NCBI RefSeq assembly: GCF_027497495.1
Contig: NZ_CP114205.1
Span: 620,001-684,000 of the forward strand
DNA length: 64,000 nucleotides
From: Streptomyces tubercidicus
GTDB lineage: Bacteria > Actinomycetota > Actinomycetes > Streptomycetales > Streptomycetaceae
Reading direction: 5' to 3'
The notes below the pieces were generated by a model. It made no database searches and was not told where the DNA came from. It saw only the letters and a list, made by a program, of their open reading frames with translations. Below, one piece after another: positions 55,662 to 64,000 of the stretch (positions are counted from its first letter, which is position 1; every line of letters starts with the position of its first letter). The translations under genes were made by a program, and so were the position numbers.

Positions 55662-56053
55662 GAATCGTGGAGGGAGCGCTTTCCGGCGCATCGTCTCCGC
55701 GGAGTGCTCCTCCGGCGGCATTTCTGCGGAGGCGGTGCGGCGACGCGCCATTCCGCTGCGGACGTAACTCACCCGCCCATGCAGACGGCGTATATGGCGC
55801 CGATCAGAATAGGCAACAGGAACTCCATACGCGGCGACCTTTACAGAGTATGGGTGGTGGTATGTAGTTGGTAATGAGAAGGTGATTCTGTTCCGTCAGA
55901 GGGGAAGCAGTCTTGACGTTATGCGGACACCGTCCCGCCTCCCATGGGCATTGCCGCCACCTTGCAACGGCATAGCGTCAAGGGCCGTGAAGGGGCAACG
56001 GTCGACGGCCCCTGTCGGCTCATGGCCTTCGTGGTCGTAGGTAGGTTCATGCC
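55662..56053. other. 392-bp intergenic region
   Basis: It is comparatively AT-rich around 55780-55920. I find no gene, hairpin or repeat of note; it should contain the promoter of the acetyltransferase gene. Confidence 0.5.
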
Positions 56054-56647
56054 ATGACGACCGTTGACGGCATGGACTATGAATTCCGGACTGCCCGGCC
56101 TGAGGACGCCGAGGCGATTGAGGCGCTCGACGGGTCCTTCACCACCCGCACCATCTTTCACGTGGCCGTTGCCGAGGGCGGCTTCACCCTCCGGGAGATC
56201 CCGGTGGACCCGCCGATCCACAAGGTCTTCCCGGCGGAGGAGGCTGACGACGGTGACAGCGAGGGCGAGGGCGACGGCGACGGCCCCACGGACGCGGAAG
56301 ATCCGAATAGCCGTACCTTCGTCGCCGTCGGGGCTGACGGTGACCTGGCGGGCTTTGCCGCGGTTTCCTATGTTCCGTGGAATCGGCGGCTGGTCATTGA
56401 TGACATCGAGGTCGCTCCGGCCCATCGGGGCCAGGGCATCGGCCGCGCTCTGGTGGGGCACGCCGTCGAGTTCGCCCGTGAGCGCGGTGCCGGGCATATC
56501 TGGCTGGAAGTCACGAATATCAACGCCCCGGCGATCCATGCCTATCGGCACATGGGATTCGCCTTCTGCGGACTTGATACGACGCTCTACAACGGCACAC
56601 CCTCATTGGGCGAACATGCCCTCTATATGAGCATGCCTTGCCCCTGA
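56054..56647 (+). CDS. Streptothricin acetyltransferase-like GNAT enzyme
   Basis: 197 residues of the GNAT fold with the acetyl-CoA loop HRGQGIGRAL and the C-terminal VTNINAPAIHAYRHMGFAFC. The whole sequence, from MDYEFRTARPEDAEAIEALD to the end HALYMSMPCP, resembles from memory the streptothricin acetyltransferase (STAT) of S. lavendulae, differing mainly by a longer acidic loop (EEADDGDSEGEGDGDGPTDA). It would N-acetylate the beta-lysine of streptothricin and so give self-protection. No streptothricin biosynthesis genes are in the window, so it may be a stand-alone resistance gene. Confidence 0.85.
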   Translation: MTTVDGMDYEFRTARPEDAEAIEALDGSFTTRTIFHVAVAEGGFTLREIPVDPPIHKVFPAEEADDGDSEGEGDGDGPTDAEDPNSRTFVAVGADGDLAGFAAVSYVPWNRRLVIDDIEVAPAHRGQGIGRALVGHAVEFARERGAGHIWLEVTNINAPAIHAYRHMGFAFCGLDTTLYNGTPSLGEHALYMSMPCP

Positions 56648-56732
56648 GCCTTGTCCCTGAGCGTTTTCCGCCCGCAGGCGAACGCCAAGGCCGCCGCAGG
56701 GATTTGAGAAAGGCTGACCGAAGAGGACCGGT

Positions 56733-57014
56733 ATGCACACCTTGCGGCTCACCTACGCCGGCGTGCTCATCGCGCGCACGGCCGGCCCCAAGGTCGTGGC
56801 CACACGGCTCGCGGAGACCATCGAGTTGGCCGTGGCCAGCTACACGCACCGGCTCCCGGACGAAGTCGAGGGCACGCGCGGAGCCGTTGAAGCCTTCTTC
56901 GAGAGTGCGCCAGACATGTGCCCCACCTCGGCGGATGACCTTCAAGTGCAGGTCATCACGCCGAGGTTGCCCGATTCGGGCGATCCCCCGCGTCGCCCGA
57001 ATCGGGCAGCTTGA
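56733..57014 (+). CDS. Small hypothetical protein
   Basis: 93 residues, ATG 56733 with GAGGACC upstream. It starts MHTLRLTYAGVLIARTAGPK and contains a helical stretch (AVASYTHRLPDEVEGTRGAV). Its last 17 codons encode the stem of a perfect hairpin, so the C-terminal tail (LPDSGDPPRRPNRAA) may be imposed by the terminator. Not recognised; confidence is moderate because it is short. Confidence 0.5.
   Translation: MHTLRLTYAGVLIARTAGPKVVATRLAETIELAVASYTHRLPDEVEGTRGAVEAFFESAPDMCPTSADDLQVQVITPRLPDSGDPPRRPNRAA
56968..57008 (+). terminator. 16-bp perfect hairpin inside the 3' end of a small gene
   Basis: 56968-56983 pairs perfectly with 56993-57008 around a 9-nt loop. It ends 6 nt before the stop of the small hypothetical gene and separates it from the following TetR gene. 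Confidence 0.8.
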
Positions 57015-57055
57015 CCGGATCCGTTCCAGGGACGGGAATCCGGAGTCATACTGAG

Positions 57056-57082
57056 TGTGTTGGCCCCCAGCCAGTCAACACA
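57056..57082 (+). promoter_or_regulatory. Inverted repeat upstream of the TetR gene
   Basis: TGTGTTG (57056-57062) and CAACACA (57076-57082) form a 7-bp inverted repeat with a 13-nt spacer, ending 11 nt before the TetR start. Probable autoregulatory operator. Confidence 0.55.
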
Positions 57083-57093
57083 GGAGTTACAGG

Positions 57094-57768
57094 ATGTCCC
57101 CCCGCAACGCATCGGTCAATGAAGAATTGCGGCGGCGCTCCCGTGAGCGCCTTCTGCAGGCGACGGTCGAGCTGGTGGGCGAGCACGGCTATGAGGCGAC
57201 GAGGCTCGCGGACATCGCCGGTCGGGCGGGGGTCGCGCGGGGGCTGGTCTCCTACTACTTCCCCGGCAAGCGGCAGTTGCTCCAGTCCGCTGTGCACCGG
57301 CTGATGCATCTCACACTGCAGGCGGCGCTGGAGCGGGATCCGCGGCCGAGCGGGCCGGACGCCGGGCGGGAGCTGATGGCGCGGGCCATCGACGCGGTCC
57401 TGGGGCTTGCAAACGATCATCCGCTGCTGATGCGGACGCATATGGCGGGGATTCTGTCGGCCGAGGGATTTATCCAGTGCCCCGAGCAGCAACGGCTGGC
57501 CCAGTTGCTGCGGGAGACGGTCGTGGCCTACGGATCGTCCGATCCCGATGCCGACTATCCCTTGCTGCGGGCGCTGTTGATGGGGTCGGTGGTGGCGATG
57601 CTGCTGCCGGGAGCGGCCATGCCACGGGCGCGGCTGCGGAGCGAGCTGCTCCAGCGGTACGGACTCGCTTGGGAGTTGGGGGTCCCGCCGAGCGAGGGGG
57701 CGCCCGACGGGACGCGGACACAGACACCGGGACCGGGAACGGCACCGGTGCAGGAGGGTCAGCGGTAG
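57094..57768 (+). CDS. TetR family regulator
   Basis: 224 residues. HTH with HGYEATRLADIAGRAGVARG followed by LVSYYFPGKRQLL, and a helical C-terminal domain. The tail after about 200 is low-complexity (Gly/Thr/Pro). ATG 57094 follows AGGAGTTAC; a longer in-frame start would run through the probable operator. No clear target gene is adjacent except the divergent-facing small genes. Confidence 0.88.
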   Translation: MSPRNASVNEELRRRSRERLLQATVELVGEHGYEATRLADIAGRAGVARGLVSYYFPGKRQLLQSAVHRLMHLTLQAALERDPRPSGPDAGRELMARAIDAVLGLANDHPLLMRTHMAGILSAEGFIQCPEQQRLAQLLRETVVAYGSSDPDADYPLLRALLMGSVVAMLLPGAAMPRARLRSELLQRYGLAWELGVPPSEGAPDGTRTQTPGPGTAPVQEGQR

Positions 57769-57811
57769 TCGGGCTGGGTCCGGACGTTGAGTTCCGGCAG
57801 CCGGACCCGCC

Positions 57812-58915
57812 CTAACGCTTGTTGTGGCGCGGCGTCAGCAGACCCTCGTCACGGGCCCCGGCGATCAGCCGCAGCGACCGTCGGCGGTTGCGGCCGGTGG
57901 CGCGCATGACGGCCTGCACCGGATCGCCGCCCTCCCGCTGCGCCTGGCGGTACGCATCCGCAGCGATCTTGCGACGCTCACCGGCCCGCGTCCGTGCGAG
58001 GACGACGGAGCGGGCACGGCCGGTCGGCGGGGTGGGGGTGGGTGTCGGGGCGGAGGAAGACGGCGGGGACGACGGGGATGGCGGCGATGGCGTCGAGGCG
58101 TCGGTGGGCGTCGATGATGCGTCAGTCGTGGAGGGCGCGGAGGGCGCCGACGACGCGGAGGGGACGGGCTGCCCGGAGTTCTGCTCACAGGGCCGCTCGG
58201 CCGGGGAGTCAACGGACGGGTCGGCAGACGACGCGGCAGGCGGATCGGCCGGCTGGCCGATGCCGGTCTCCGTCGCCGTGCGGTGCAGTACGCCCTCGCC
58301 ATGGCCGAGCCCCGTCGGACCCATCGGCGCAGCTCCCGGCACCCCTGCCTCCACCGCCTCCACCGCCTCGGCCGTCGGATGCGTCGCGCCCTCCGCTGCC
58401 GCCGCCCCCGCTCCAGCGCCCGCCGGTTCCGAGGCCGACCCGCGCCCCGGGGCCGTTCCGGCGGCCTGCGCTCCCCCGCCGCCTCCCGGCACACCGGCCG
58501 CCGGGCCGGTCTGCCGCGGCCCGCCCCGGCTCTTCCGCGGCTGCCCGGTAGCCGCCCGGAAGGCATCGTCCAGGGGCCCGTCGATCCAGCGGGCGAGGTC
58601 GGCGAGGCCGTCGAGTGTCAGGGGCGGGTCGGCCCGTACGTCCTCGACGGTGATGTGGTCGTCGGAGACCGTCACGAGAACATCGACCCGGGCGCCGTCG
58701 GCGAAGGTCAGCCGGGCGCTGCACCAGGGGCCCAGCGGGTCGAGCCGGGGCAGCGGGCACCCGGGACCGCGGGCGCCGACCGGATCGTCGGGGGCGGCGA
58801 GGTCGGGGGCGGGCGCGGCGGAGCCGTGCGCCTGGAGCTCCCATGTGGGCCACTCCAAGGGCGCGCCCTGGGCTTCATATCGGTGATTAACGGTATAAAA
58901 GTCACTTTCCGACAC
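57812..58915 (-). CDS. DUF6214-like protein with a long disordered linker
   Basis: 367 residues. A conserved-looking N-terminal domain (1-125; YTVNHRYEAQGAPLEWPTWE, then SARLTFADGARVDVLVTVSD) is followed by a Pro/Ser/Thr/Ala-rich linker at 130-300 with PTPTPTPP. A basic helical C-terminal domain is at 310-367 (AGERRKIAADAYRQAQREGG, then RNRRRSLRLIAGARDEG). I take it as the streptomycete DUF6214 family; the C-terminal part could bind DNA. GTG start 58915. The linker may be misread as many spurious frames on both strands. Confidence 0.7.
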   Translation of the reverse strand: MSESDFYTVNHRYEAQGAPLEWPTWELQAHGSAAPAPDLAAPDDPVGARGPGCPLPRLDPLGPWCSARLTFADGARVDVLVTVSDDHITVEDVRADPPLTLDGLADLARWIDGPLDDAFRAATGQPRKSRGGPRQTGPAAGVPGGGGGAQAAGTAPGRGSASEPAGAGAGAAAAEGATHPTAEAVEAVEAGVPGAAPMGPTGLGHGEGVLHRTATETGIGQPADPPAASSADPSVDSPAERPCEQNSGQPVPSASSAPSAPSTTDASSTPTDASTPSPPSPSSPPSSSAPTPTPTPPTGRARSVVLARTRAGERRKIAADAYRQAQREGGDPVQAVMRATGRNRRRSLRLIAGARDEGLLTPRHNKR

Positions 58916-59051
58916 ATTGAAAACCTAGCCCCCAGCTCACCCGCCCCAGTAGCGCGGCACGCTCTTCCCACGGGGAGCAACCCCGATAGCGCATCTCCCG
59001 TCGCGCGCCCGCCGGTGCGATCCTGGGGGTATCCCGCGGAAGGGGCCACGC

Positions 59052-60449
59052 GTGCTTCGTGTCGCAGTGATCGGATCCGGGCCCAGCGGTGTCTACACCG
59101 CCCAGTCCCTGATCGAGCAGCAGACCGTACCGGACGTCGAGGTGTACGTCCTGGACCGCCTGCCCTGCCCGTACGGCCTGGTGCGCTACGGCGTCGCCCC
59201 GGACCACGAGAAGATCAAGTCGCTGCAGAACAATCTGCGCACGGTGCTGGAGCACCCCCGGGCGCACTTCCTGGGGAATGTCCAGGTGGGGGCACCGGGG
59301 CTGGGCGTCGAGGAGTTGCGGGAGATCTTCGATGCGGTGGTGTTCTGTGTGGGCGCCGCCACCGATCGGCATCTGGGCATCCCCGGCGAGGAGCTGCCCG
59401 GCAGCCATCCGGCGACCGAGTTCGTCGCCTGGTACAGCGCGCATCCGGATGCGGCCGCGCTCCGCTTCACCCTGGCGGCCCGGTCCGCCGTTGTGATCGG
59501 GGTGGGGAATGTGGCGGTGGACGTGGCGCGGATGCTGGCCCGTGGCGCGACCGAACTCGCCGCCACCGATATGCCGCAGGGCCCGCTCAGCGCGCTCGCG
59601 GACAGCCGCGTCGAGGACGTCTGGATGGTCGGCAGACGCGGCCCGTCCCAGGCCAAGTTCACCACCAAGGAGCTGCGGGAGCTGGGCTCTCTTCCGGATA
59701 CGGAGGTACGGGTACGGCCCGAGGAGCTGGCGCTGGATCCGGCCTACCTGGAGCCGGGCGAGCTGCCCGCGGTGGCGCGGCGGAACGTCGAGGTGCTGCG
59801 CGGCTGGGCGGAGCGGCCGACGGCCGGCCCGGAGAGCCCGGACGCGCGGCCGGCGTCGTCTCCGGTACGCCGTCGGCGCCGTATTCATCTGCGATTCTTC
59901 CTGCGTCCCGTCGAGATCCTGGGGGATGGCGGCGGAGTGCGCGCGGTCCGGTTCGAGCGGACGGCACCCGACGGACACGGCGGGGTCGCGGGCACCGGTG
60001 AATTCGAGGAGATCGAGGGGCAGTTGGTGCTGCGCTCGGTCGGCTACCGGGGGACGCCGCAGCCCGGTCTGCCGTTCGACGAGAGGACGGGGACGGTGCC
60101 GCATCTGGCGGGGCGGGTGCTGCGGGACGGGGCGCCGCTTCCGGGGGTGTACGTAGCGGGCTGGATCAAGCGCGGCCCCACGGGGGTGATCGGCACGAAC
60201 CGGCCGTGCGCGAAGGAGACCGCACTGTCGCTGCTGGCGGACGCCCCTGCCCTGGCGGAGCGCGGTTCGGCCGGCGATCCCGTGGAGGCGCTGACCCGGG
60301 CGGGGCAGCGGCCGGTCCCGTGGCCGGGCTGGCTGGCCATCGAGGCCGCCGAGGCGGAGTGGGGCCGCGGACTGGGGCGTGGCACCGTCAAGCTGCCGGA
60401 CTGGACAGGGCTGTTGGAGGCGGCGGGCTCGGCGGGGCACATCAACTGA
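59052..60449 (+). CDS. Ferredoxin-NADP reductase, FprA/adrenodoxin-reductase type
   Basis: 465 residues. The FAD motif is VAVIGSGPSGVYTAQSL, the NADPH motif VVIGVGNVAVDVARML, and the C-terminal VYVAGWIKRGPTGVIGTNRP is the family signature. It transfers electrons between NADPH and ferredoxin, for instance to P450 or Rieske enzymes such as those at 4.4-7 kb. GTG start with GGAAGGGG upstream. Monocistronic. Confidence 0.92.
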   Translation: MLRVAVIGSGPSGVYTAQSLIEQQTVPDVEVYVLDRLPCPYGLVRYGVAPDHEKIKSLQNNLRTVLEHPRAHFLGNVQVGAPGLGVEELREIFDAVVFCVGAATDRHLGIPGEELPGSHPATEFVAWYSAHPDAAALRFTLAARSAVVIGVGNVAVDVARMLARGATELAATDMPQGPLSALADSRVEDVWMVGRRGPSQAKFTTKELRELGSLPDTEVRVRPEELALDPAYLEPGELPAVARRNVEVLRGWAERPTAGPESPDARPASSPVRRRRRIHLRFFLRPVEILGDGGGVRAVRFERTAPDGHGGVAGTGEFEEIEGQLVLRSVGYRGTPQPGLPFDERTGTVPHLAGRVLRDGAPLPGVYVAGWIKRGPTGVIGTNRPCAKETALSLLADAPALAERGSAGDPVEALTRAGQRPVPWPGWLAIEAAEAEWGRGLGRGTVKLPDWTGLLEAAGSAGHIN

Positions 60450-60597
60450 ACGCGGACCAGTGAAGGCGGACCGGTCGGCCGGGCACGCGAGCAGAATGAC
60501 CGGGCGCCGGGACCGGCCGGCCGAGCACGCGGGCCGGTTGACCCGGCCCCGGACCGGACGCCCCCACCGCGAAAGCGCCATACCGACCTCCGCGCCC

Positions 60598-60969
60598 TCA
60601 CTCCTCCCCGAGGCGCCCCGCCTGGAGGTCCGCCCCCTGGAGGACGGCGTCGATCAGACCGGGGAACAGCTCCTGGAGGTCGGCCCGCCGCAGGGCGTTC
60701 ATCTTGGCCGTGCCCCGGTAGAGCTGCTGGATGACGCCGTGCTCGCGCAGCACCCTGAAGTGGTGGGTGCAGGTCGACTTGCTGACCGGGAGTTCGATGT
60801 CCGCGCAGTTCAGCTCGCCCTCGGCGGCCGCCAGGGCGCGGACGATCCGCAGTCGCATCGGGTCGGCGAGCGCATGCAGCACATCGGCGAGCCGGATGTC
60901 GGCACGGGACGGGTGCTCCAGCGAGCGGGAGCCCGCCGGGGTGCGCGGGGAGGTCGTTTCGGTCGGCAT
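60598..60969 (-). CDS. ArsR family regulator
   Basis: 123 residues with a winged HTH (ADPMRLRIVRALAAAEGELN, then LPVSKSTCTHHFRVLREHG). The Cys residues in ELNCADI and KSTCTHH might serve sensing, but no classic metal site is evident. Divergent from an Old Yellow Enzyme gene; a dyad lies in that gene's promoter. Probably a repressor responsive to electrophiles or oxidants. Confidence 0.9.
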   Translation of the reverse strand: MPTETTSPRTPAGSRSLEHPSRADIRLADVLHALADPMRLRIVRALAAAEGELNCADIELPVSKSTCTHHFRVLREHGVIQQLYRGTAKMNALRRADLQELFPGLIDAVLQGADLQAGRLGEE

Positions 60970-61042
60970 GGCGGCTCCTGATTCCTTCTGCGGGGCGCGG
61001 TGTGGACTGGCGCCCCGGCCCGCTCGTTCATTGTACGAGAAG

Positions 61043-61082
61043 CGTCGTAGTTTGACATCTACCGTAGTACGACGACTATCGT
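61043..61082 (+). promoter_or_regulatory. Promoter with ArsR-type dyad for the OYE gene
   Basis: TTGACA (61052-61057) and TATCGT (61077-61082), 19 nt apart, make a plausible promoter. The inverted repeat cgtcgta (61043-61049) / tacgacg (61068-61074) brackets the -35 and overlaps the spacer, as a repressor site would. Confidence 0.55.
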
Positions 61083-61135
61083 ATGAGGGCGGGTTCCGGT
61101 CGGTACCCGTTCATCCTCAGGTACAGGAGCCTGCC

Positions 61136-62239
61136 GTGAGCGCACTGTTCGAGCCCATCACCCTTCGCTCGCTGACCATCCCGAACCGCCTCTGGATGGC
61201 CCCGATGTGCCAGTACTCCGCGGCCCCCGAGGGCCCGGCAGAGGGGGTGCCCGGCGACTGGCACTTCCAGCACCTGGCCGCGCGGGCGACGGGCGGAACC
61301 GGCCTCATCCTCACGGAGGCGACCGCCGTGAGCCCCGAGGGACGCATCAGCCCGTACGACCTCGGGCTGTGGAACGACACCCAGACCGAGGCCTTCCGGC
61401 GCATCACCGACTTCCTCAAGGCACAGGGGACCGTTCCCGGCGTCCAGATCGCCCACGCAGGCCGGAAGGGATCCACCGAGCGCCCCTGGGTGAACCGCGG
61501 CGGCCCGATCCTCCCTGGTCAGCGGCATGGATGGGAGCCGGTCGGGCCGAGCGCGCTGCCGTTCGGCGACGGGTTCGCGACGCCGGCGGAGCTGTCCGTG
61601 GCGCAGATCCGTGAGCGCGTCGCGCAGTTCGCCGCGACGGCGCGGCGGGCGCTCGCGGCGGGCTTCCAGGTGGCCGAGATCCATGGTGCGCACGGCTATC
61701 TGATCAATGAGTTCCTCTCCCCGTTCACCAACCGGCGCACCGACGCGTACGGCGGCTCGTACGAGAACCGGACGCGGTTCGCGCTGGAGGTCGTCGACGC
61801 CGTGCGGGCGGTCTGGCCCGATGAACTGCCGGTCTTCTTCCGGATCTCGGCGACCGACTGGCTCAGCGAGGACGAGAGCGACACCCGCGAGGGCTGGACG
61901 GCCGACGACACCGTGCGCTTCGCCCACGACCTGCGGGAGCACGGCGTCGACCTGCTGGACACCTCCACGGGCGGTAACGCACCCGATGCCAAGATCAGCG
62001 CGGGGCCCGGTTACCAGGTGCCGTTCGCGGAGCGGGTCAAGAAGGAGAGCGGGCTGGCGGTGGGCGCGGTCGGTCTGATCACCGAGGCACGGCAGGCCGA
62101 GAAGATCATCGCGGACGGTCAGGCCGACGCCGTGCTGCTCGGCCGGGAGCTGCTGCGCTCCCCCAGCTTCGCGCAGCAGGCGGCGCGGGAACTGGGTGCG
62201 GAGATCACGATGCCGCGGCAGTACCTCCGGGCCGCCTGA
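61136..62239 (+). CDS. NADH:flavin oxidoreductase (Old Yellow Enzyme, YqjM type)
   Basis: 367 residues of FMN-binding TIM barrel. Visible: LWMAPMCQYSA (FMN-side Cys), QIAHAGRKGS, the substrate His pair IHGAHGYLINEFLSP and NRRTDAYGGSYENRTRF. The YqjM/XenA-like class reduces activated alkenes, often in oxidative or electrophile stress. GTG start 61136, behind AGGAG. Divergent from an ArsR regulator that likely controls it. Confidence 0.93.
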   Translation: MSALFEPITLRSLTIPNRLWMAPMCQYSAAPEGPAEGVPGDWHFQHLAARATGGTGLILTEATAVSPEGRISPYDLGLWNDTQTEAFRRITDFLKAQGTVPGVQIAHAGRKGSTERPWVNRGGPILPGQRHGWEPVGPSALPFGDGFATPAELSVAQIRERVAQFAATARRALAAGFQVAEIHGAHGYLINEFLSPFTNRRTDAYGGSYENRTRFALEVVDAVRAVWPDELPVFFRISATDWLSEDESDTREGWTADDTVRFAHDLREHGVDLLDTSTGGNAPDAKISAGPGYQVPFAERVKKESGLAVGAVGLITEARQAEKIIADGQADAVLLGRELLRSPSFAQQAARELGAEITMPRQYLRAA

Positions 62240-62383
62240 GGCCGCGGAAGGACCTGCGGCAGCCGCGGCAGAAGCCCAGGCCGCACCGTCCGACCTGCGC
62301 GGATATCCGCCGGGACGCCATTGTCAGTGGTCGGGTGCAGACTTGCCACATCTGAGACAACGGCGTCCCGGAGGTGTTCCGGC

Positions 62384-63469
62384 ATGACTGACGTACTACT
62401 CGCGGTGGGCACCCGCAAAGGGCTCTTCATCGGCCGTCGGCGGCACGGTGACTGGGAATTGAGCGGCCCCCATTTCCCCGCGCAGGCGGTGTACTCCCTC
62501 GGGATCGACACCCGCCGCGCCACGCCCCGGCTGCTGGCCGGTGCGGACAGCGCCCACTGGGGCCCGTCGGTATTCCACTCCGACGACCTGGGCGATACCT
62601 GGCACGAGCCCTCCCGCCCCGCGGTCAAATACCCGAAGGACACCGGGACTTCCCTGGCGCGGGTGTGGCAGCTGCATCCCGCCGGGCCCGCCGCCCCCGA
62701 TGTCGTCTACGCGGGCACCGAGCCGGGCGGCCTGTTCCGCTCCGAGGACCGCGGCGAGACCTTCGAGCTCGTACGGGCGCTGTGGGATCACCCGAGCCGG
62801 GAGGAATGGGTGCCGGGCGGCGGTGGACTGGCCGTGCACACGGTGATCACCGACCCGCGGGACGCCGACGCGGTCACGGTCGCCGTCTCGGCGGCCGGGG
62901 TTTTCCGCACCCGTGACGGGGGCGCCAGCTGGGCCCCGTCGAACAAGGGCGTCAAGGCGGTCTTCCTGCCGGATCAGCATCCGGAGTTCGGCCAGTGCGT
63001 CCACAAGATCGCGCAGGACCCGGTCGACCGCGACCGGCTGTATCTGCAGAACCACTGGGGCGTCTACCGCAGTGATGACGCGGGCGTGCAGTGGACCGAT
63101 ATCGGCGGCGGGCTCCCCTCGGACTTCGGCTTCGCGGTGGCCGCGCATCCGCGCACAGGGGATGTCGCCTACCTCTTCCCGATCACCGCCGATATCGACC
63201 GGGTGCCGGCCGAGCACCGCTGCCGGGTCTACCGCACCACCGACGCCGGCCGGAGCTGGGAGCCGCTGAACGCGGGCCTGCCGGACGAGGACCATTACGG
63301 CACGGTGCTCAGGGACGCGCTGTCCGTCGACGACAGCGACCCCGCGGGGGTGTATTTCGGCAATCGCAACGGCGAGGTGTATGCGAGCGCGGACGACGGC
63401 GACAGCTGGCAGCAGCTCGCCTCCCATCTGCCGGATGTGCTGTGCGTCCGGGCGGCCGCCGTTGCCTGA
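62384..63469 (+). CDS. BNR/sialidase-like beta-propeller protein
   Basis: 361 residues with Asp-box/BNR-like repeats (SDDLGDTWHE, SEDRGETFEL, TRDGGASW, SDDAGVQWTD, TTDAGRSWEP, SADDGDSWQQ), so a six- or seven-bladed propeller without a signal peptide. Members are named exo-alpha-sialidase or YCF48/Vps10-like, but sialidase catalytic residues are not evident. Cytosolic; function unknown. GGAGG lies 10 nt before ATG 62384. Confidence 0.85.
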   Translation: MTDVLLAVGTRKGLFIGRRRHGDWELSGPHFPAQAVYSLGIDTRRATPRLLAGADSAHWGPSVFHSDDLGDTWHEPSRPAVKYPKDTGTSLARVWQLHPAGPAAPDVVYAGTEPGGLFRSEDRGETFELVRALWDHPSREEWVPGGGGLAVHTVITDPRDADAVTVAVSAAGVFRTRDGGASWAPSNKGVKAVFLPDQHPEFGQCVHKIAQDPVDRDRLYLQNHWGVYRSDDAGVQWTDIGGGLPSDFGFAVAAHPRTGDVAYLFPITADIDRVPAEHRCRVYRTTDAGRSWEPLNAGLPDEDHYGTVLRDALSVDDSDPAGVYFGNRNGEVYASADDGDSWQQLASHLPDVLCVRAAAVA

Positions 63470-63627
63470 GGAGGAAATGAGGGGGAAATTATGGCGGGCG
63501 GGGAGACTGCCGAAGTACCGGGTAACGGAGCGGCGGGGCAGGACAGTTGGGGCGTCCCGCCGCTCCGGGCGGCCGGGCGCGGGCCATCGGTTGAAGGGGA
63601 GGGGGCCGCGGCCAGTAGGGTGATCCC

Positions 63628-64000
63628 GTGGCTGCACAACCTCTCCAAGACATTGTCGAACCGGGCTGGGCCAAGGCACTTGAGCCCGTCGCCGGACGGA
63701 TCGCCGCGATGGGTGACTTCCTGCGGGCGGAGATCGCCGCCGGGCGCACCTATCTTCCGGCCGGCAGCAATGTGCTGCGGGCCTTCCAACAGCCCTTCGA
63801 CGAGGTGCGGGTCCTCATCGTCGGCCAGGACCCCTACCCCACCCCGGGGCATGCGGTCGGGCTCAGCTTCTCCGTGGCGCCGGATGTCCGCCCGCTGCCC
63901 GGCAGCCTGGAGAACATCTTCCGCGAGCTGCACTCCGACCTGGGACTCCCCCGCCCCTCGAACGGCGATCTGACGCCGTGGACCCGCCAGGGCGTACTGC
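63628..64000 (+). CDS. ung: Uracil-DNA glycosylase, family 1 (5' part)
   Basis: The first 124 codons run off the window edge. GTG start; [20 protein letters not shown] at the N-terminus; active-site loop [19 protein letters not shown] with the catalytic Asp, and the downstream [15 protein letters not shown]. It removes uracil from DNA in base-excision repair. The GQDPYP spelling (Pro instead of the usual His) is normal for actinobacterial members from memory. Confidence 0.9.
   Translation, partial: MAAQPLQDIVEPGWAKALEPVAGRIAAMGDFLRAEIAAGRTYLPAGSNVLRAFQQPFDEVRVLIVGQDPYPTPGHAVGLSFSVAPDVRPLPGSLENIFRELHSDLGLPRPSNGDLTPWTRQGVL

Overview
The window is a high-GC actinobacterial chromosome segment. 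Codon use is strongly third-position GC, GTG/TTG starts are frequent, many gene pairs overlap by ATGA, and long hairpins without U-tracts act as terminators. Several products (L-glutamate oxidase, DUF5709, DUF6214-like, GPP34, a streptothricin-acetyltransferase-like GNAT, an AA10 LPMO behind a DasR-like site) point to Streptomyces. No rRNA, tRNA, CRISPR array, insertion sequence, phage module or replication origin was seen.

Layout. 0-7 kb (all minus): cytochrome P450, Rieske oxygenase, DUF2267 protein, then an operon of MFS exporter, S9 prolyl-oligopeptidase-like peptidase and a 39-residue acidic peptide, closed by a hairpin. 7-9.4 kb: a four-repeat IPT/TIG protein and a secreted protein of three Cys-paired repeats. 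10-15.5 kb: a plus-strand operon of DyP peroxidase, L-glutamate oxidase and a ThDP-dependent 2-oxoacid decarboxylase-like enzyme. 15.6-20.6 kb: a gene remnant, a lipoprotein/histidine-kinase pair, and a large protein joining a caspase-like domain, a Pro/Glu linker, one membrane segment and a family-5 solute-binding domain. 20.8-26.4 kb: acyl-CoA dehydrogenase, PadR regulator with a palindromic operator, DinB-like protein, DUF779, a hypothetical protein and the LPMO.

26.5-30.3 kb: a LacI-type regulator diverges from a nucleoside hydrolase/MFS permease operon, with two copies of a 21-bp operator-like motif between them. 30.4-37.8 kb: a stress-flavoured block (Rv2629/Balon-type ribosome factor, DUF2795, DUF5709, stand-alone LigD phosphoesterase, NDH-2-like oxidoreductase, SMP-30-like protein, Asp23, methyltransferase). 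38-44.7 kb: PutP-type symporter, amino-acid permease, GPP34, DUF4190/DUF4352-like protein, and a divergent quinone oxidoreductase/TetR pair with three copies of one operator motif.

44.9-49.7 kb: an HSP90-family ATPase translationally coupled to a very large helical-repeat (TPR-like) protein with an apparent one-base frameshift near its C-terminus. 49.7-57.8 kb is accessory-looking: WYL regulator, VOC protein, two hypothetical proteins, an ATP-grasp enzyme coupled to a small Cys-rich precursor-like peptide (a candidate RiPP locus), NmrA-like reductase, STAT-like acetyltransferase, a small hypothetical and a TetR. 57.8-64 kb: DUF6214-like protein, FprA-type ferredoxin-NADP reductase, ArsR regulator divergent from an Old Yellow Enzyme, a BNR-repeat protein and the 5' part of ung.

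The strongest candidates for something new are the caspase/solute-binding fusion, the ATP-grasp/Cys-rich peptide pair, the MFS/S9/short-peptide operon, the HSP90/helical-repeat pair and the peroxide-linked glutamate oxidase operon. All functional statements rest on motif reading and remembered family knowledge; no search was run.
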